A DNA stretch of 64,000 nucleotides from Sphingopyxis sp. L1A2A (GTDB taxonomy: Bacteria > Pseudomonadota > Alphaproteobacteria > Sphingomonadales > Sphingomonadaceae), in NCBI RefSeq assembly GCF_005502465.1, contig NZ_SCOT01000015.1:21052-85051 (forward strand), in the 5' to 3' direction. Of the stretch, positions 52,936 through 62,416 are shown piece by piece. The notes beneath the pieces were generated by a model. That model ran no database searches, was not told where the DNA came from, and saw only the letters and a list, made by a program, of their open reading frames with translations. The translations under genes were made by a program, and so were the position numbers. Within the stretch, counting starts at the first letter, position 1; each line of letters begins with the position of its first letter.

Positions 52936-55900
52936 TCAGAACGCCTGTTTGACGTTGATCAGCACGCCCCGATCGGCCCCCGCCCCGCTGTTGTCGCGAT
53001 GCGAATATTCGATGTCGACCGCAGTTCGGTCGCCGATCATCATCTCGACCCCAAAACCCATCAACAGGCGGCGTCGCGCGTAGCCGGTCAGCGGCACGCC
53101 ATTGAACGGCCCCGAGATCTGGTCGAAATAGGCGACCAGTGCTTCGCTATCGCGTTCGATGTCGCGCTGATATTCCAGCCGGAGGCGCGGCAGGAAAAAG
53201 CCGTTCTCGACCGCAATCCGGTAATCGATCTTGGCCCCCGCGCCGATCGACGTGAACGCCACATCCTGATCGAGGTAGGTCAGGTCGAACACCGAACCGC
53301 TGTTTTCGGTATAGCCGTTCAGCTTGCCGCGCTGCGCGTCGATCCGCGCATAGGGGGTGAAGCGCCAGTCGCCGCTTTCGATGTCGGCGCCCGCCGATAC
53401 CGAGCCGAACCATTGGCGACCGCTGCGCGACGAATTGACCAGCGCCCCCGACAGGGTGACGTAGCGGCGCAGATCGAAATCGAGCCACTGATACCCCGCC
53501 AGCCAGTCGATGTAGAGACCGCCGCCGAGCAGATGGCTGCCATAGATCGCCAGCGTCTTGGCCTCGCCTTCGCTCTGCGACCCGTTGCGGCCGACATCAG
53601 TGGTTTCGCGGCCGAGGCCGACCCCGACCCCCGCCGCGAACGACGGGCTGAAGCGATAGTCGGCGCCAAAGGTCACGCCTTCCGATTCAAAGCGTTCGGA
53701 CGGCCGCCCGGTCTGGGCATCGCGGTCGCCCCAGCGGATCGTGCCGCCCGCCCAGATGGTGAGCGGCGAGGCGGCGGTGCCGCCCGATCCGTCGGCGTTG
53801 GCCGCCGCGTTCGTGCCGTCTCCAGCCTCCGCCGATCCGATCGCACCGCCGCCGAGCAGGCCGCCGGTCAGCGGGCCGCCCTGCGAATTGGCGCCAAAAC
53901 CGCCCGGCTGGCGGTTCGCCCCGCCCGTGTTGGCGCAGACCGGGTTGGTCCAGGCGGTGACCGTGTCGATGCAATGATCCGACGCGCTGATCCGCAGCGA
54001 ATTGCTGAATCCGCCACTACCACCGCCGCGGCGCAGCCCTTCGAGCCGGCGATTGAAGTTGCCGACCTGGGTATCGACGAAGCGGCGGGCCGAATTGACC
54101 TGCGCCTGAACCAGCCCGCGCACTTCGGGATCGTTCGCGGGGTTGGGCCGCGCGACGATCCGCAGCGTATAAGTGATCGTCGCGGTCGACGGCGTGCCGC
54201 CGGTGCTGTCGCTGACGGTGATCGCAAAGGTCGCGTCACCCGATCCGGTCGGCGTCCCCGCAATCACCCCGGTTGTCGCATTGATCGCGAGGCCGGGCGG
54301 CAGCGCGCCCGAGCTGACCGCGAAGCTGTAGGGCGCGATGCCCCCCGCCGCGGTGAGCCGCTGGCTATAGGCGACCCCTTGCGTTCCCGCCGGCAAGGTC
54401 GCCGGGGTGACGGTGATCGCCGAATTGCCGACGGTCAGCGTCAGGCTGGCGGTGCCGGCCTGACCGTTGGCGTCGGTGACATTGACGGTGAAGGCAAAGG
54501 CGCCTGCCGCCGTGGGCGTCCCCGCCACGATGCCGTCCGCCGACAGCGAAAGCCCCGCAGGCAGCGCGCCGCCGTTGCGCACAAAGCGATACGGCCCGAC
54601 CCCGCCCGCGGCGGTCAGCGTCGCCGTATAGGCGGCACCGGCGGTTGCGACGGGCAGGCTGGTCGGGGTCACCGAAACCAGCGGCGCCGCGACGGTCAGG
54701 CTGTAAGTACCCTGCACCGTGAACGGCGCCCCGGCGCCGGTCGATCCGGTGTCGGTGGCGGTCACCGCAAAGCTGAAATTCCCCGACGCCGTCGGCGACC
54801 CGGAAAGCAGTCCGGTCGACGGATTGAGGGTGACGCCCGCCGGCAGATTGCCGGTCAGACGGTAGCTATAGGGGCCGACCCCGCCGGTTGCGGTGATCGC
54901 CTGGCTGTACGCCGCCGCATAATTGGCGGTGAAGCTGCCCGTCGCCGGGGTCAGCGCCAGCGTCGGCGCGCCCACGACCAGCGTGAAGGTCTGGCTGGTG
55001 CTGAACGGCCCGGCCCCGGTCGAGGCGTCGGTGCCCGACACGGCGAGGGCAAAGCTGCCCGCGCTGGTCGGGGTGCCCGACACGGTCACGCTGTTCACGC
55101 TGGTGCCACTGATCGCCAGCCCGGTGGGCAGGTTCGTCACCTGATAGCCCGCAAAGGGCTGCGCGCCGCCGCTGAAGGTAAAGGTCTGGCTATACGCCGT
55201 CCCCGCCGTCGCGGTCAGCGGTCCGCCCACCGCGATCGTGATCGCCGGGTTGGCGACCGTGATCGTCACCGTCGCCGGCGCCGACGTTCCGCCCGCGTTG
55301 GTCGCGGTATAGGTGAAGCTGTCGCTGCCCGCGAAACCCGTATTGGGCGTGTAGGTGACGCCGGTGCCGCTGGCGACCGCCGTGCCGTTGGCGGGCGGTG
55401 TGGCGATCGCCACGCTTGCCGCCGCGCCGCCGGTGATGTTGAGCGCGATCGGGTTCGCCGAACTGCCATAGACGACCGTCGCCGACCCCGGATTGGCGAC
55501 CGGCGCGGGCTGTTCGATCTGCACCGCATAATTTTGCGTCGCCGCATAAGGCCCGCTGCCCGTGCTGCTGTCGATCGCGGTCACTGCGAAATTGAAGGTG
55601 CCAAAGGCAGTCGGCGTGCCCGCCAGCGTCCCACCCGCCGACAGCGTCAGCCCGCCCGGCAATGCGCCGCCCGTTACCGCATAGCTATACGGTGCGGTCC
55701 CGCCGCTCGCCGGGTTCAGCGGGGCATTATAGGCAAAGCCAACCTGACCGCCCGCCAGTGTGGTTGGGGGCAATGTCACCACCGCCGCACCGATCGTCAG
55801 CGCATAGGCGCGGCTGCCGGTCTGGCCGTTGGCGTCGGTCGCGGTGAGGGTGAAATTATAGGTGCCGCCCGCGGTCGGCGTCCCCGTCAGCACGCCGCCT

Positions 55901-58900
55901 GCCGAAAGCGTCAGCCCCGGCGGCACCGTGCCCGCGGTCACCGCATAGCCATAGGGCGATACGCCGCCCGATGCGGTTGCCGTCTGGTTGTAACTGGTGC
56001 CGACGGTGCCGTTCGGCAGCGTTTCCGGCACGATGCTGATCGTCGGCGCGGGGACGTTGACTGTGTAAGTCTGAGCGATCGTGAACGGCGCCCCCGCCCC
56101 GGTCGCGCCGGTGTCGGTCGCGGTGACCATGACAGGATAGCTGCCCGGCGCGGTCGCCATGCCGCTGATCTGGTTGCCTGCAAAGCTCAGGCCCGTGGGC
56201 AATGCCCCGCTGAGGCCATAGCTAAACGGCCCGACGCCGCCGCTGGCGGTAAAGGCCTGCGCAAAGGGCGCATTATAGGCGGCGGTCAAGGGGCCCGCCC
56301 CCGGCGTCATGGTGAGCGTCGGGCCGGCAACGGTCAGCGTGAAGGTTTGGCTGGCGCCGAACGGCCCGGTGCCGGTCGAAGCGTCGGTCGCGGAAACCGT
56401 CAGCGCAAAGCTGCCCGCGCTGGTCGGCGTCCCGATGATCTCGATCGTGTTCGCGCCGCTGCTGCCCGCCTGCATCCCGGCGGGAAGGCCGGTCACCTGG
56501 TAATTGGTGAACGGCTGCGTCCCGCCGTTGAAAGTGAAGGTCTCGCCAAAAGCGGCACCGACCGTCGCGGTCAGCGGGCCGCCTGCGGTGATCGTGATCG
56601 CCGGATTGGCGACGCTGATCGTCACCGTCGCCGGTGCTGAGTTGGCGCCGTTGTTGCTGGCGAGATAGGTGAAGCTGTCTGCCCCGGCATAGCCGGTGTC
56701 GGGGATATAGCTGATCGTCATCCGGTCGACCACCGCGCGGCCATGCGTCGGCGGCGTGACCACCGCGACCGAGTTTGCCGTGCCGGTGATGCTGAGCGGG
56801 ATCGGCGTCAGCCCGGCGCCATACGGAACGCTGGCGGTTACCGGGCCCACCACCGGCGGGGTGTTGACGATGGTGATCGAATAGCTTTGCTGCACAACTC
56901 CCGCGCCGCCTGGATTGCCGTCGGTCGCGGTCACGACAAAGCCAAAGAGGTTCGCAGTCGTCGGGGTGCCGGTGATCGCACCCGACGCCGACATCGTCAG
57001 CCCATAGGGCAGCTCGCCCGACGTCACGGCATAGGTGTAGGGCGCCACGCCGCCGGTCGCGGAATTGATCTGCGCCGCATATGCGATGTCGGTGGCGCCG
57101 TCGGGCAAGGTTGTGGCCGGCAGGACAAGCGCAGGCACATCGACGGTGAGGGTATAAGCGCGGGCGCCGGTGTAGGGACCAGGCGCCGCGGTCGCGTCGG
57201 TTGCGGTAATCGTGAAGGTTCGCGGACCGCCCAGCGTCGGTGTCCCCGACAGTGTCCCGCCGGGCGCCAGGGTGAGCCCGGGGGGCAAGCTGCCCGAGGT
57301 GACCGCAAAGCTGTACGGCGCGATCGACCCGTCAGCCGTGATGGTCTGGCTGTACGGCACGCCAAAGGTCGCGTTCGCGAGCGTCACCGGGGTCAGTTCG
57401 ATGGTCGGCGGCGCAATCGTCACCGTATAGGCGCGGCTGGCCGTATAGGGTCCGGGCGCACCGCTGCTGTCGGTCGCGGCGATCGTGAAGCTGGCGTTGC
57501 CCGCCGCCACCGGCGTCCCCGACAATGTGCCGTTCGGGTCGAAGTTGAGCCCGGCGGGCAGCGTTCCCGCGGTGACCGCATAGCTATAGGGCGCGGTGCC
57601 GCCATCGGTGGTCAAGATCGCGCTGTACAAGATGCCGACCGTCCCGTTCGGCAGGTTCAACGGCAGAATGTCGAGCGGCACATCGTCGTTGGTGATCGTC
57701 CCGGTCCCGGGATTGGTGCCGATGGTCGCGTTGGTCACACCCGACATGGTGACGGTAAAGCTCTCGTCGGCTTCGGGTGTCGTGTCGCTGTTGACGGTGA
57801 CCGGCAACGTCTTGCTGGTGTCGCCCGGCGCAAAGAAAAGCCCGCCATTGGTGACCGCGACATAGTCGCTGCCCGCGGTCGCGGTACCATTGGCGGTGTT
57901 CACCACGACGTTGACACCGAGGCTGCTGGGGGCATCGAGCGTCAGAACGAAGTTCAGCGTCCGGGTACCCAGATTGCCCTCGACGATCGACGGGCTGCCG
58001 ATCGACAGCGTCGGCAGCGGATCGTCGTTGGTGATCGTCCCCGTCCCCTGCGATCCGTTGACGAACGCGCCGGTCACATTGGCGATCCGCACGAAAAATT
58101 GCTCGTTGGTTTCGTTGAGCGCGTCGCCATTGACGAGCACGGTAAAGGGCGCCGACGTCCCGCCCGCCGGAATCACCACCCCGGTCTGGCTGTTCGCGAC
58201 AAAATCCTCGCCCGCCGTTGCGGTGTTGGCGAATGTCGCGATGTCGAAGGTCACCCCGCCCGATGCGGCGGGCGCCGACAACTGCACGGTAAAGACCGCA
58301 TTCGTTGTCCCGCTGTTGCCCTCGGCAACCGTTACGCTATCGACCGCAACGCTGGGAAAATCATCGTTCAGGATCGTCCCCGTGGCGCTGGCCGGTGTGC
58401 CGACCGTGTACCCGGCCCCCGCCGCCAGCGTCAGGATGACCGTCTCGTCGGGCTCGATCGTGCCGTTGGGATTGGGATTGACGACGACCGTCTGGCTGGT
58501 CGCCCCCGCGGCGATGGTCACCGAGGTGCCGATAACGGCATAATCATCGCCGAGGATTGCGGTCCCGCCGATCGTGTAATTCACCGTGACCGGCGACGCC
58601 GACGCCGCACTGAGCGCGACCGTATAAATCAGATTGGGGGCGCCATTTTCGGGGGTGCTTGCCGGCGAAACGGTGATCGACGCGCTCGGCACATCGTCGT
58701 TCAGGATCGTCCCCGTCGCAGACGCCGGCGCACCGACCAGATAGCTGGCGCCGGATGCAACGGTCAGGATGACCGTTTCATTGGCTTCGACCGTCCCGTC
58801 GACGGTCGGGTCGATGGTGACGGTCGCGGTGGTGGCGTTAGCCGCGATCGTGACCGTCGCCACGCCGCCGCTATAGTCGGTTCCCGCCGTCGCGGTTCCC

Positions 58901-59982
58901 GAGGTCGTCAGATTGACGGTCAGCGGGCTGGCGCTGGCAGCACTGCGCGTGACCGTATAGGCCAGATTGGTCGCGCCATCTTCGGACACCGATGCGGGGG
59001 CCACCGCGATGGAGACGGTGGGCGCCGCAATCACGTTGATCGTCAAGGTCTCGAGTTCGAAATATTGGCCCAGACCCGTGCTTGCGTCGGTCACCCGCAA
59101 CTGGATCGTCGCCGTCCCGGTGCCCGAGGGCGTCCCGGTGATCAACCCGCTCGACGACAGGTTCAGGCCAAATGGCATGGGCGTGCCCGGCGGCTCGGTC
59201 GCATATATATGCGGCGACACACCGCCATTTGTCGCCAGCTGCGCTGATGCCGCCTGCCCCGACACCAGCGTGACGGTCGATGTTGCCAAAGACAGGCTGG
59301 GGTTCTGGACCGATCCGGTATAACCCTTGTCAACGAACTGCGCCGTCGGCGATGTACTGTCCGTGGCGCGCACGCTGAATGAATAAGCCCCGCGCTGGGT
59401 TGGCGTACCCGACAATCCCCCGCCATTCGTGAGCGATATACCGGGTGGCAAGACACCCGATTGCAGGGTGTAGCTATAGGGAGCCAGTCCCCCGCTTGCG
59501 GCCAAAGCCTGCGAAAAGGCGACGCCGGCCGTCAAGGTCGGCAAAGAGCCCGGGGTGACCGTTATCGGCGAGGCCGACGCATTGATCGTGATCGTAAACC
59601 GAACATCACCGGAGCCGGTCAACGAGCCGTCGGCAAGTTCAAAGACATCGGTCGATCCAATGCCGGTGGTGCCGTTGTGACTATAGTCCAGAAACCATTG
59701 GCCGCCCGTATGCCTTGTCGTTGCGGTGCCATGATCCTCAAAGTCCGCGGGGCCAAAAGACCCCCCATCAATATCGCCGACACCCCCGTTTCCAAACACG
59801 AATTCGCAATCCGAAATATTGATCGTAACGGCGCCGCCGCTCGTTACGGTGGCGCTCTGCGGCGGACATTCGGCCGACGTATGCTGCGCACTCGCCGTTT
59901 GCGGAAGAATCGCGCCAAAGGCGACCAGCACCGCAATTGCCATCCACCGCGCCATCGCCATGCGCAACCCCGCCAATTTCAT
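52936..59982 (-). CDS. Giant autotransporter with Calx-beta and putative-Ig repeats
   Basis: The 2348-residue protein has a signal peptide ending at TASAQ. A short unique domain follows, then two putative-Ig (He_PIG) units. About five Calx-beta repeats come next (for example VSEDGATNLAYTVTRSAAS; roughly residues 320-780). Many He_PIG units with the AYSQTFTFSGG, GLTLSAGGTLAGTP type follow up to about residue 1980. Tandem blocks of about 450 residues are duplicated. A Gly/Ala linker leads to an autotransporter beta barrel of about 277 residues that ends in the aromatic VKQAF. It should be surface exposed and adhesive. ATG 59982 follows GGAAG. Secretion depends on BamA. Confidence 0.9.
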   Translation of the reverse strand: MKLAGLRMAMARWMAIAVLVAFGAILPQTASAQHTSAECPPQSATVTSGGAVTINISDCEFVFGNGGVGDIDGGSFGPADFEDHGTATTRHTGGQWFLDYSHNGTTGIGSTDVFELADGSLTGSGDVRFTITINASASPITVTPGSLPTLTAGVAFSQALAASGGLAPYSYTLQSGVLPPGISLTNGGGLSGTPTQRGAYSFSVRATDSTSPTAQFVDKGYTGSVQNPSLSLATSTVTLVSGQAASAQLATNGGVSPHIYATEPPGTPMPFGLNLSSSGLITGTPSGTGTATIQLRVTDASTGLGQYFELETLTINVIAAPTVSIAVAPASVSEDGATNLAYTVTRSAASASPLTVNLTTSGTATAGTDYSGGVATVTIAANATTATVTIDPTVDGTVEANETVILTVASGASYLVGAPASATGTILNDDVPSASITVSPASTPENGAPNLIYTVALSAASASPVTVNYTIGGTAILGDDYAVIGTSVTIAAGATSQTVVVNPNPNGTIEPDETVILTLAAGAGYTVGTPASATGTILNDDFPSVAVDSVTVAEGNSGTTNAVFTVQLSAPAASGGVTFDIATFANTATAGEDFVANSQTGVVIPAGGTSAPFTVLVNGDALNETNEQFFVRIANVTGAFVNGSQGTGTITNDDPLPTLSIGSPSIVEGNLGTRTLNFVLTLDAPSSLGVNVVVNTANGTATAGSDYVAVTNGGLFFAPGDTSKTLPVTVNSDTTPEADESFTVTMSGVTNATIGTNPGTGTITNDDVPLDILPLNLPNGTVGILYSAILTTDGGTAPYSYAVTAGTLPAGLNFDPNGTLSGTPVAAGNASFTIAATDSSGAPGPYTASRAYTVTIAPPTIELTPVTLANATFGVPYSQTITADGSIAPYSFAVTSGSLPPGLTLAPGGTLSGTPTLGGPRTFTITATDATAAPGPYTGARAYTLTVDVPALVLPATTLPDGATDIAYAAQINSATGGVAPYTYAVTSGELPYGLTMSASGAITGTPTTANLFGFVVTATDGNPGGAGVVQQSYSITIVNTPPVVGPVTASVPYGAGLTPIPLSITGTANSVAVVTPPTHGRAVVDRMTISYIPDTGYAGADSFTYLASNNGANSAPATVTISVANPAITITAGGPLTATVGAAFGETFTFNGGTQPFTNYQVTGLPAGMQAGSSGANTIEIIGTPTSAGSFALTVSATDASTGTGPFGASQTFTLTVAGPTLTMTPGAGPLTAAYNAPFAQAFTASGGVGPFSYGLSGALPTGLSFAGNQISGMATAPGSYPVMVTATDTGATGAGAPFTIAQTYTVNVPAPTISIVPETLPNGTVGTSYNQTATASGGVSPYGYAVTAGTVPPGLTLSAGGVLTGTPTAGGTYNFTLTATDANGQTGSRAYALTIGAAVVTLPPTTLAGGQVGFAYNAPLNPASGGTAPYSYAVTGGALPGGLTLSAGGTLAGTPTAFGTFNFAVTAIDSSTGSGPYAATQNYAVQIEQPAPVANPGSATVVYGSSANPIALNITGGAAASVAIATPPANGTAVASGTGVTYTPNTGFAGSDSFTYTATNAGGTSAPATVTITVANPAITIAVGGPLTATAGTAYSQTFTFSGGAQPFAGYQVTNLPTGLAISGTSVNSVTVSGTPTSAGSFALAVSGTDASTGAGPFSTSQTFTLVVGAPTLALTPATGSFTANYAAAYSQAITATGGVGPYSYRLTGNLPAGVTLNPSTGLLSGSPTASGNFSFAVTATDTGSTGAGAPFTVQGTYSLTVAAPLVSVTPTSLPVATAGAAYTATLTAAGGVGPYRFVRNGGALPAGLSLSADGIVAGTPTAAGAFAFTVNVTDANGQAGTASLTLTVGNSAITVTPATLPAGTQGVAYSQRLTAAGGIAPYSFAVSSGALPPGLAINATTGVIAGTPTGSGDATFAITVSDSTGGTPSTATITYTLRIVARPNPANDPEVRGLVQAQVNSARRFVDTQVGNFNRRLEGLRRGGGSGGFSNSLRISASDHCIDTVTAWTNPVCANTGGANRQPGGFGANSQGGPLTGGLLGGGAIGSAEAGDGTNAAANADGSGGTAASPLTIWAGGTIRWGDRDAQTGRPSERFESEGVTFGADYRFSPSFAAGVGVGLGRETTDVGRNGSQSEGEAKTLAIYGSHLLGGGLYIDWLAGYQWLDFDLRRYVTLSGALVNSSRSGRQWFGSVSAGADIESGDWRFTPYARIDAQRGKLNGYTENSGSVFDLTYLDQDVAFTSIGAGAKIDYRIAVENGFFLPRLRLEYQRDIERDSEALVAYFDQISGPFNGVPLTGYARRRLLMGFGVEMMIGDRTAVDIEYSHRDNSGAGADRGVLINVKQAF

Positions 59983-60384
59983 GATCTTCCGTTCCCCACG
60001 CCGCCCGCCGAATGGCAAAAGCGCCCGCGGCGAACCCTAGGAGCGAGGGCGTCGCATCACTAGAAAGGGAAATGTGCTAGTTCACATAAAGCAAAGCGCC
60101 GAAGCGCATCGAATCCCATCGCTTTTTCCGCCGGGATGGCCGCATCTGGAACCCTTCCGCCGCGGCGATGGCCAAACCGCGGACAACACCGCCCAGCCGC
60201 CGCTGGCGGCGCCGGATTTTGGCTGTCGGCATGACAAGGAAAATGGTGCCAGAAGAGGACTAAGGCCTCAGCACCCAAAAACCGCAGAAATCCTAGGTTT
60301 TTTCAAACCCTGTCTGTAATAGCCGGTATATCCACATGTAACAGTTTGAGCAACAGCTATTCCGGTTCTCTACTGCGGATTATT
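59983..60384. other. Intergenic boundary between the autotransporter and the accessory segment
   Basis: No gene is visible in this 400-nt stretch. It changes from GC-rich to AT-richer near 60260, just after the tRNA-like fragment, and has poly-T/A runs near 60280-60310. The left part should hold the promoter of the autotransporter gene. Confidence 0.5.
60244..60261 (-). other. tRNA-Leu-like 3' end fragment (candidate attachment core)
   Basis: On the minus strand the 18 nt read AGTCCTCTTCTGGCACCA, which looks like the 3' half of a T-arm plus acceptor strand ending in CCA, close to the end of alphaproteobacterial tRNA-Leu genes. No other tRNA part flanks it. Fragments of this kind remain where elements integrated at a tRNA gene. 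The identity is from memory of tRNA sequences, with perhaps one base missing. Confidence 0.35.
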
Positions 60385-61140
60385 TCACTGCTTTCGCAGC
60401 CCATCCACAACCAACAAGGCATCGCAAATATCATCCAGATGCTGTCGGAGTGCGGCGACAAAGGCAGTGCCTCCTTCCGCAGAAATGCTGCGTGGCATGA
60501 GCGTGTCTTGTAGCGCATTGATCGCCTCCATCAGCGGCACATCAAGCGTTCTGTCTCTCACGGGTTGAAGCGATCCGCGAAGCTCATCCAAGCGTCGTCC
60601 GCTAAGATCGCCAGATATTGTTCCCATATGACCGACATAGTCGTCGGCGTAACGCGCCAGCTGGTTTGTAGCCTCCTCGGTCGCAAGGACGCCAAGAGAA
60701 GTCACTCGCTCGATAAGCTCGTTATGAGCGTCGATCCTCGACCGAGCGGCGCGTAACTCTGCGGCCTCATTTTCTGCGGCAATCCGTTTCTCCACTGCGC
60801 TAGCAGTCTCACGTTCATGCGCCAGCTGCTCTCTTGTGACTTCCACAAGCTGCCGCTGCTGGGTCACGGAGTTTTGAAGCTCTTGCCCCTGCAACCACAA
60901 TGCGTCTGCACTGTGCCTCAACTCCTCCCCTTGTTGAAAATATCCCAACACCAGCCAAAGGAACGCGAGGGGACTAAACACGCCTGCCAAAAAATCCCCA
61001 AGCTCGTTCAATTTGAGATTTTTCGCGTCACCCCAAGACGACCAGCCGTAGATTGCAATAATAACCAGATACGTTATCGTGATTACTATACCACCGATCA
61101 TAAGCTTGTTGGAACGAACCGTGCGTTTGTTTTCGTCCAT
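60385..61140 (-). CDS. Two-helix membrane protein with a coiled coil, unknown function
   Basis: Not recognised by name. The 251-residue protein has two N-terminal membrane helices (IGGIVITITYLVIIAIYGW and LAGVFSPLAFLWLVLGYF), then a long coiled coil (residues about 68-140, rich in Gln/Glu/Ala) and a helical C-terminal domain. The GC content is clearly lower than in the core genes, a sign of transfer. The segment LNELGDFLAGVFSPLAFLWL recurs in poorly described bacterial proteins. Confidence 0.75.
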   Translation of the reverse strand: MDENKRTVRSNKLMIGGIVITITYLVIIAIYGWSSWGDAKNLKLNELGDFLAGVFSPLAFLWLVLGYFQQGEELRHSADALWLQGQELQNSVTQQRQLVEVTREQLAHERETASAVEKRIAAENEAAELRAARSRIDAHNELIERVTSLGVLATEEATNQLARYADDYVGHMGTISGDLSGRRLDELRGSLQPVRDRTLDVPLMEAINALQDTLMPRSISAEGGTAFVAALRQHLDDICDALLVVDGLRKQ

Positions 61141-61325
61141 ATCGCCTCTCTTGACTAAGCCGGATCAGAAAATAGCATAGTCATGCGAGAGGGCAACTCC
61201 GACCATGTGTGCTGCGGCTTCCCCCCGTGGGGGGTGTCCCCCAGCCGCACCGCGCGCGGCGCGATAAAGCCTGACACCCTGCCCAGCCCCTGCGACCGCC
61301 GTGCAATTGCCCACTTGCGTCACTG

Positions 61326-61363
61326 ACTGTTCACATATAAACGCTGGATAACTTGTGAACAGT
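61326..61363. promoter_or_regulatory. Dyad upstream of the serine recombinase (res-like or operator)
   Basis: Perfect 10-nt arms, ACTGTTCACA (61326-61335) and TGTGAACAGT (61354-61363), flank an AT-rich 18-nt centre. The dyad ends 13 nt before the recombinase start, next to its AAGAGG. Size and place match either a recombination (res/crossover) site or an autoregulatory operator. Confidence 0.5.
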
Positions 61364-61376
61364 AAGAGGTGATTTC

Positions 61377-62036
61377 ATGGCCGAACAGCGCAAAGCAATC
61401 GCATATCTCCGCGTATCGACCGACCGGCAGGGACGCAGCGGGCTTGGCCTAGAAGCCCAGCGGGAAGCCGTGGCGCGCTATGCCGCCGCTGCCGGGATGG
61501 AGATCGCCGGGGAATATCTGGAGGTGGAAACCGGCAAGGGCAGCAATGCGCTCGCCAAGCGGCCCCAGCTTCTTGCCGCGCTCAATGAGGCGAAGCGGAC
61601 CAAGGCCAAGCTGGTATTGGCAAAGCTCGACCGGCTGGCGCGCAACGTCCATTTCATTTCGGGCCTGATGGAAACCGGGGTCGATTTCGCTGTGGCTGAT
61701 ATGCCAAACGCTGATCGTTTCCAGCTTCACTTGTTCGCCGCCCTCGCAGAGAAAGAAGGGGAAGTCATATCGCAGCGGACCAAGGCTGCCCTCGCCGCCG
61801 CCAAGGCGCGGGGGACGGTGCTGGGGCGCAATGGCGCTGCATTGGCGGCGGCGAACAAGGCTGCGGCTGCGGAGCGTCTCGCGCCCCTCTCTGACCGCCT
61901 GCGGGCCATGAAGGAAAGCGGAATGTCCGTGCGCCGGATGATTGCCGCACTCAACGATGAGGGGGTGCCGTCCCCTGCTGGGGGCAAGTGGCACCCTGCG
62001 AACCTACACCGCGCGCTAGGTCGGCTGGCAGCATAG
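61377..62036 (+). CDS. Serine recombinase (resolvase/invertase family)
   Basis: The 219-residue protein has the resolvase catalytic domain: AYLRVSTDRQGRSGLGLEAQ with the nucleophilic Ser at residue 14 and Arg12, KLDRLARN, and the long E-helix (LFAALAEKEGEVISQRTKAA). A C-terminal HTH follows (MSVRRMIAALNDEGVPSP). It cuts and rejoins DNA with a 5' phosphoserine link. It is a small form, not a large phage integrase. It marks the start of the mobile segment and has its own dyad. Confidence 0.93.
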   Translation: MAEQRKAIAYLRVSTDRQGRSGLGLEAQREAVARYAAAAGMEIAGEYLEVETGKGSNALAKRPQLLAALNEAKRTKAKLVLAKLDRLARNVHFISGLMETGVDFAVADMPNADRFQLHLFAALAEKEGEVISQRTKAALAAAKARGTVLGRNGAALAAANKAAAAERLAPLSDRLRAMKESGMSVRRMIAALNDEGVPSPAGGKWHPANLHRALGRLAA

Positions 62037-62172
62037 TGGAGCGCCTATCACATGAACCTGCCGCCCACCCTCTCCGCCGCCTAGCCGTAGCGCGGGAACA
62101 AACGGGGCGCCCCATGTTGACCGACCGGCGCGCCGTCGTGGATAGGCAGGCTGTCAGCAACAGGGGGACACG

Positions 62173-62409
62173 ATGACCGACCGACACGAGATTATATTGG
62201 AAGCGATGCAGGACACGCGCCGCGAGCTGGGAACACCCTACTCGGATTTCGGTCGCTGGGCTGTAGGCGATCCCCGCTTCCACGAGCGGGTGAAGCTAGG
62301 TAGGCTCCGCGACGGCGAGGCGGCAAAGGCGCTGGCGCTGGCCGTGCGGCTGTTTGAAGGTCAGATTGCCCGCTTGGCGGGACGGCTTGCACAAGAGCAG
62401 CGGGCATAG
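62173..62409 (+). CDS. Small protein, possibly DNA-binding
   Basis: Not recognised. The 78-residue product is all helical and charged, with SDFGRWAVGDPRFHERVKLG reminiscent of the helix-turn region of small phage or plasmid regulators. GGGGGACACG precedes the ATG. It follows the recombinase by 137 nt. Confidence 0.6.
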   Translation: MTDRHEIILEAMQDTRRELGTPYSDFGRWAVGDPRFHERVKLGRLRDGEAAKALALAVRLFEGQIARLAGRLAQEQRA

Positions 62410-62416
62410 GTTTTTT

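Noticed and set aside
52822..56640. Open plus-strand frame of 1272 codons opposite the autotransporter
   Set aside because: It is the mirror of a repetitive, GC-rich coding strand; the translation is Arg/Gly/Ala-rich without domains, while the minus frame has a signal peptide, known repeats and a barrel.
53800..59000. CRISPR-like array in the repetitive part of the autotransporter
   Set aside because: Repeats are in frame, long, degenerate and coding; no short identical repeats with unique spacers exist.
56743..59247. Second long open plus-strand frame (834 codons) opposite the autotransporter
   Set aside because: Same cause; codon pattern and composition are those of an antisense shadow.
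61377..62036. Insertion sequence or transposon of the IS607 or Tn3 type
   Set aside because: Only a small recombinase is present; no transposase, no terminal inverted repeats and no TnpB-like gene are visible nearby.
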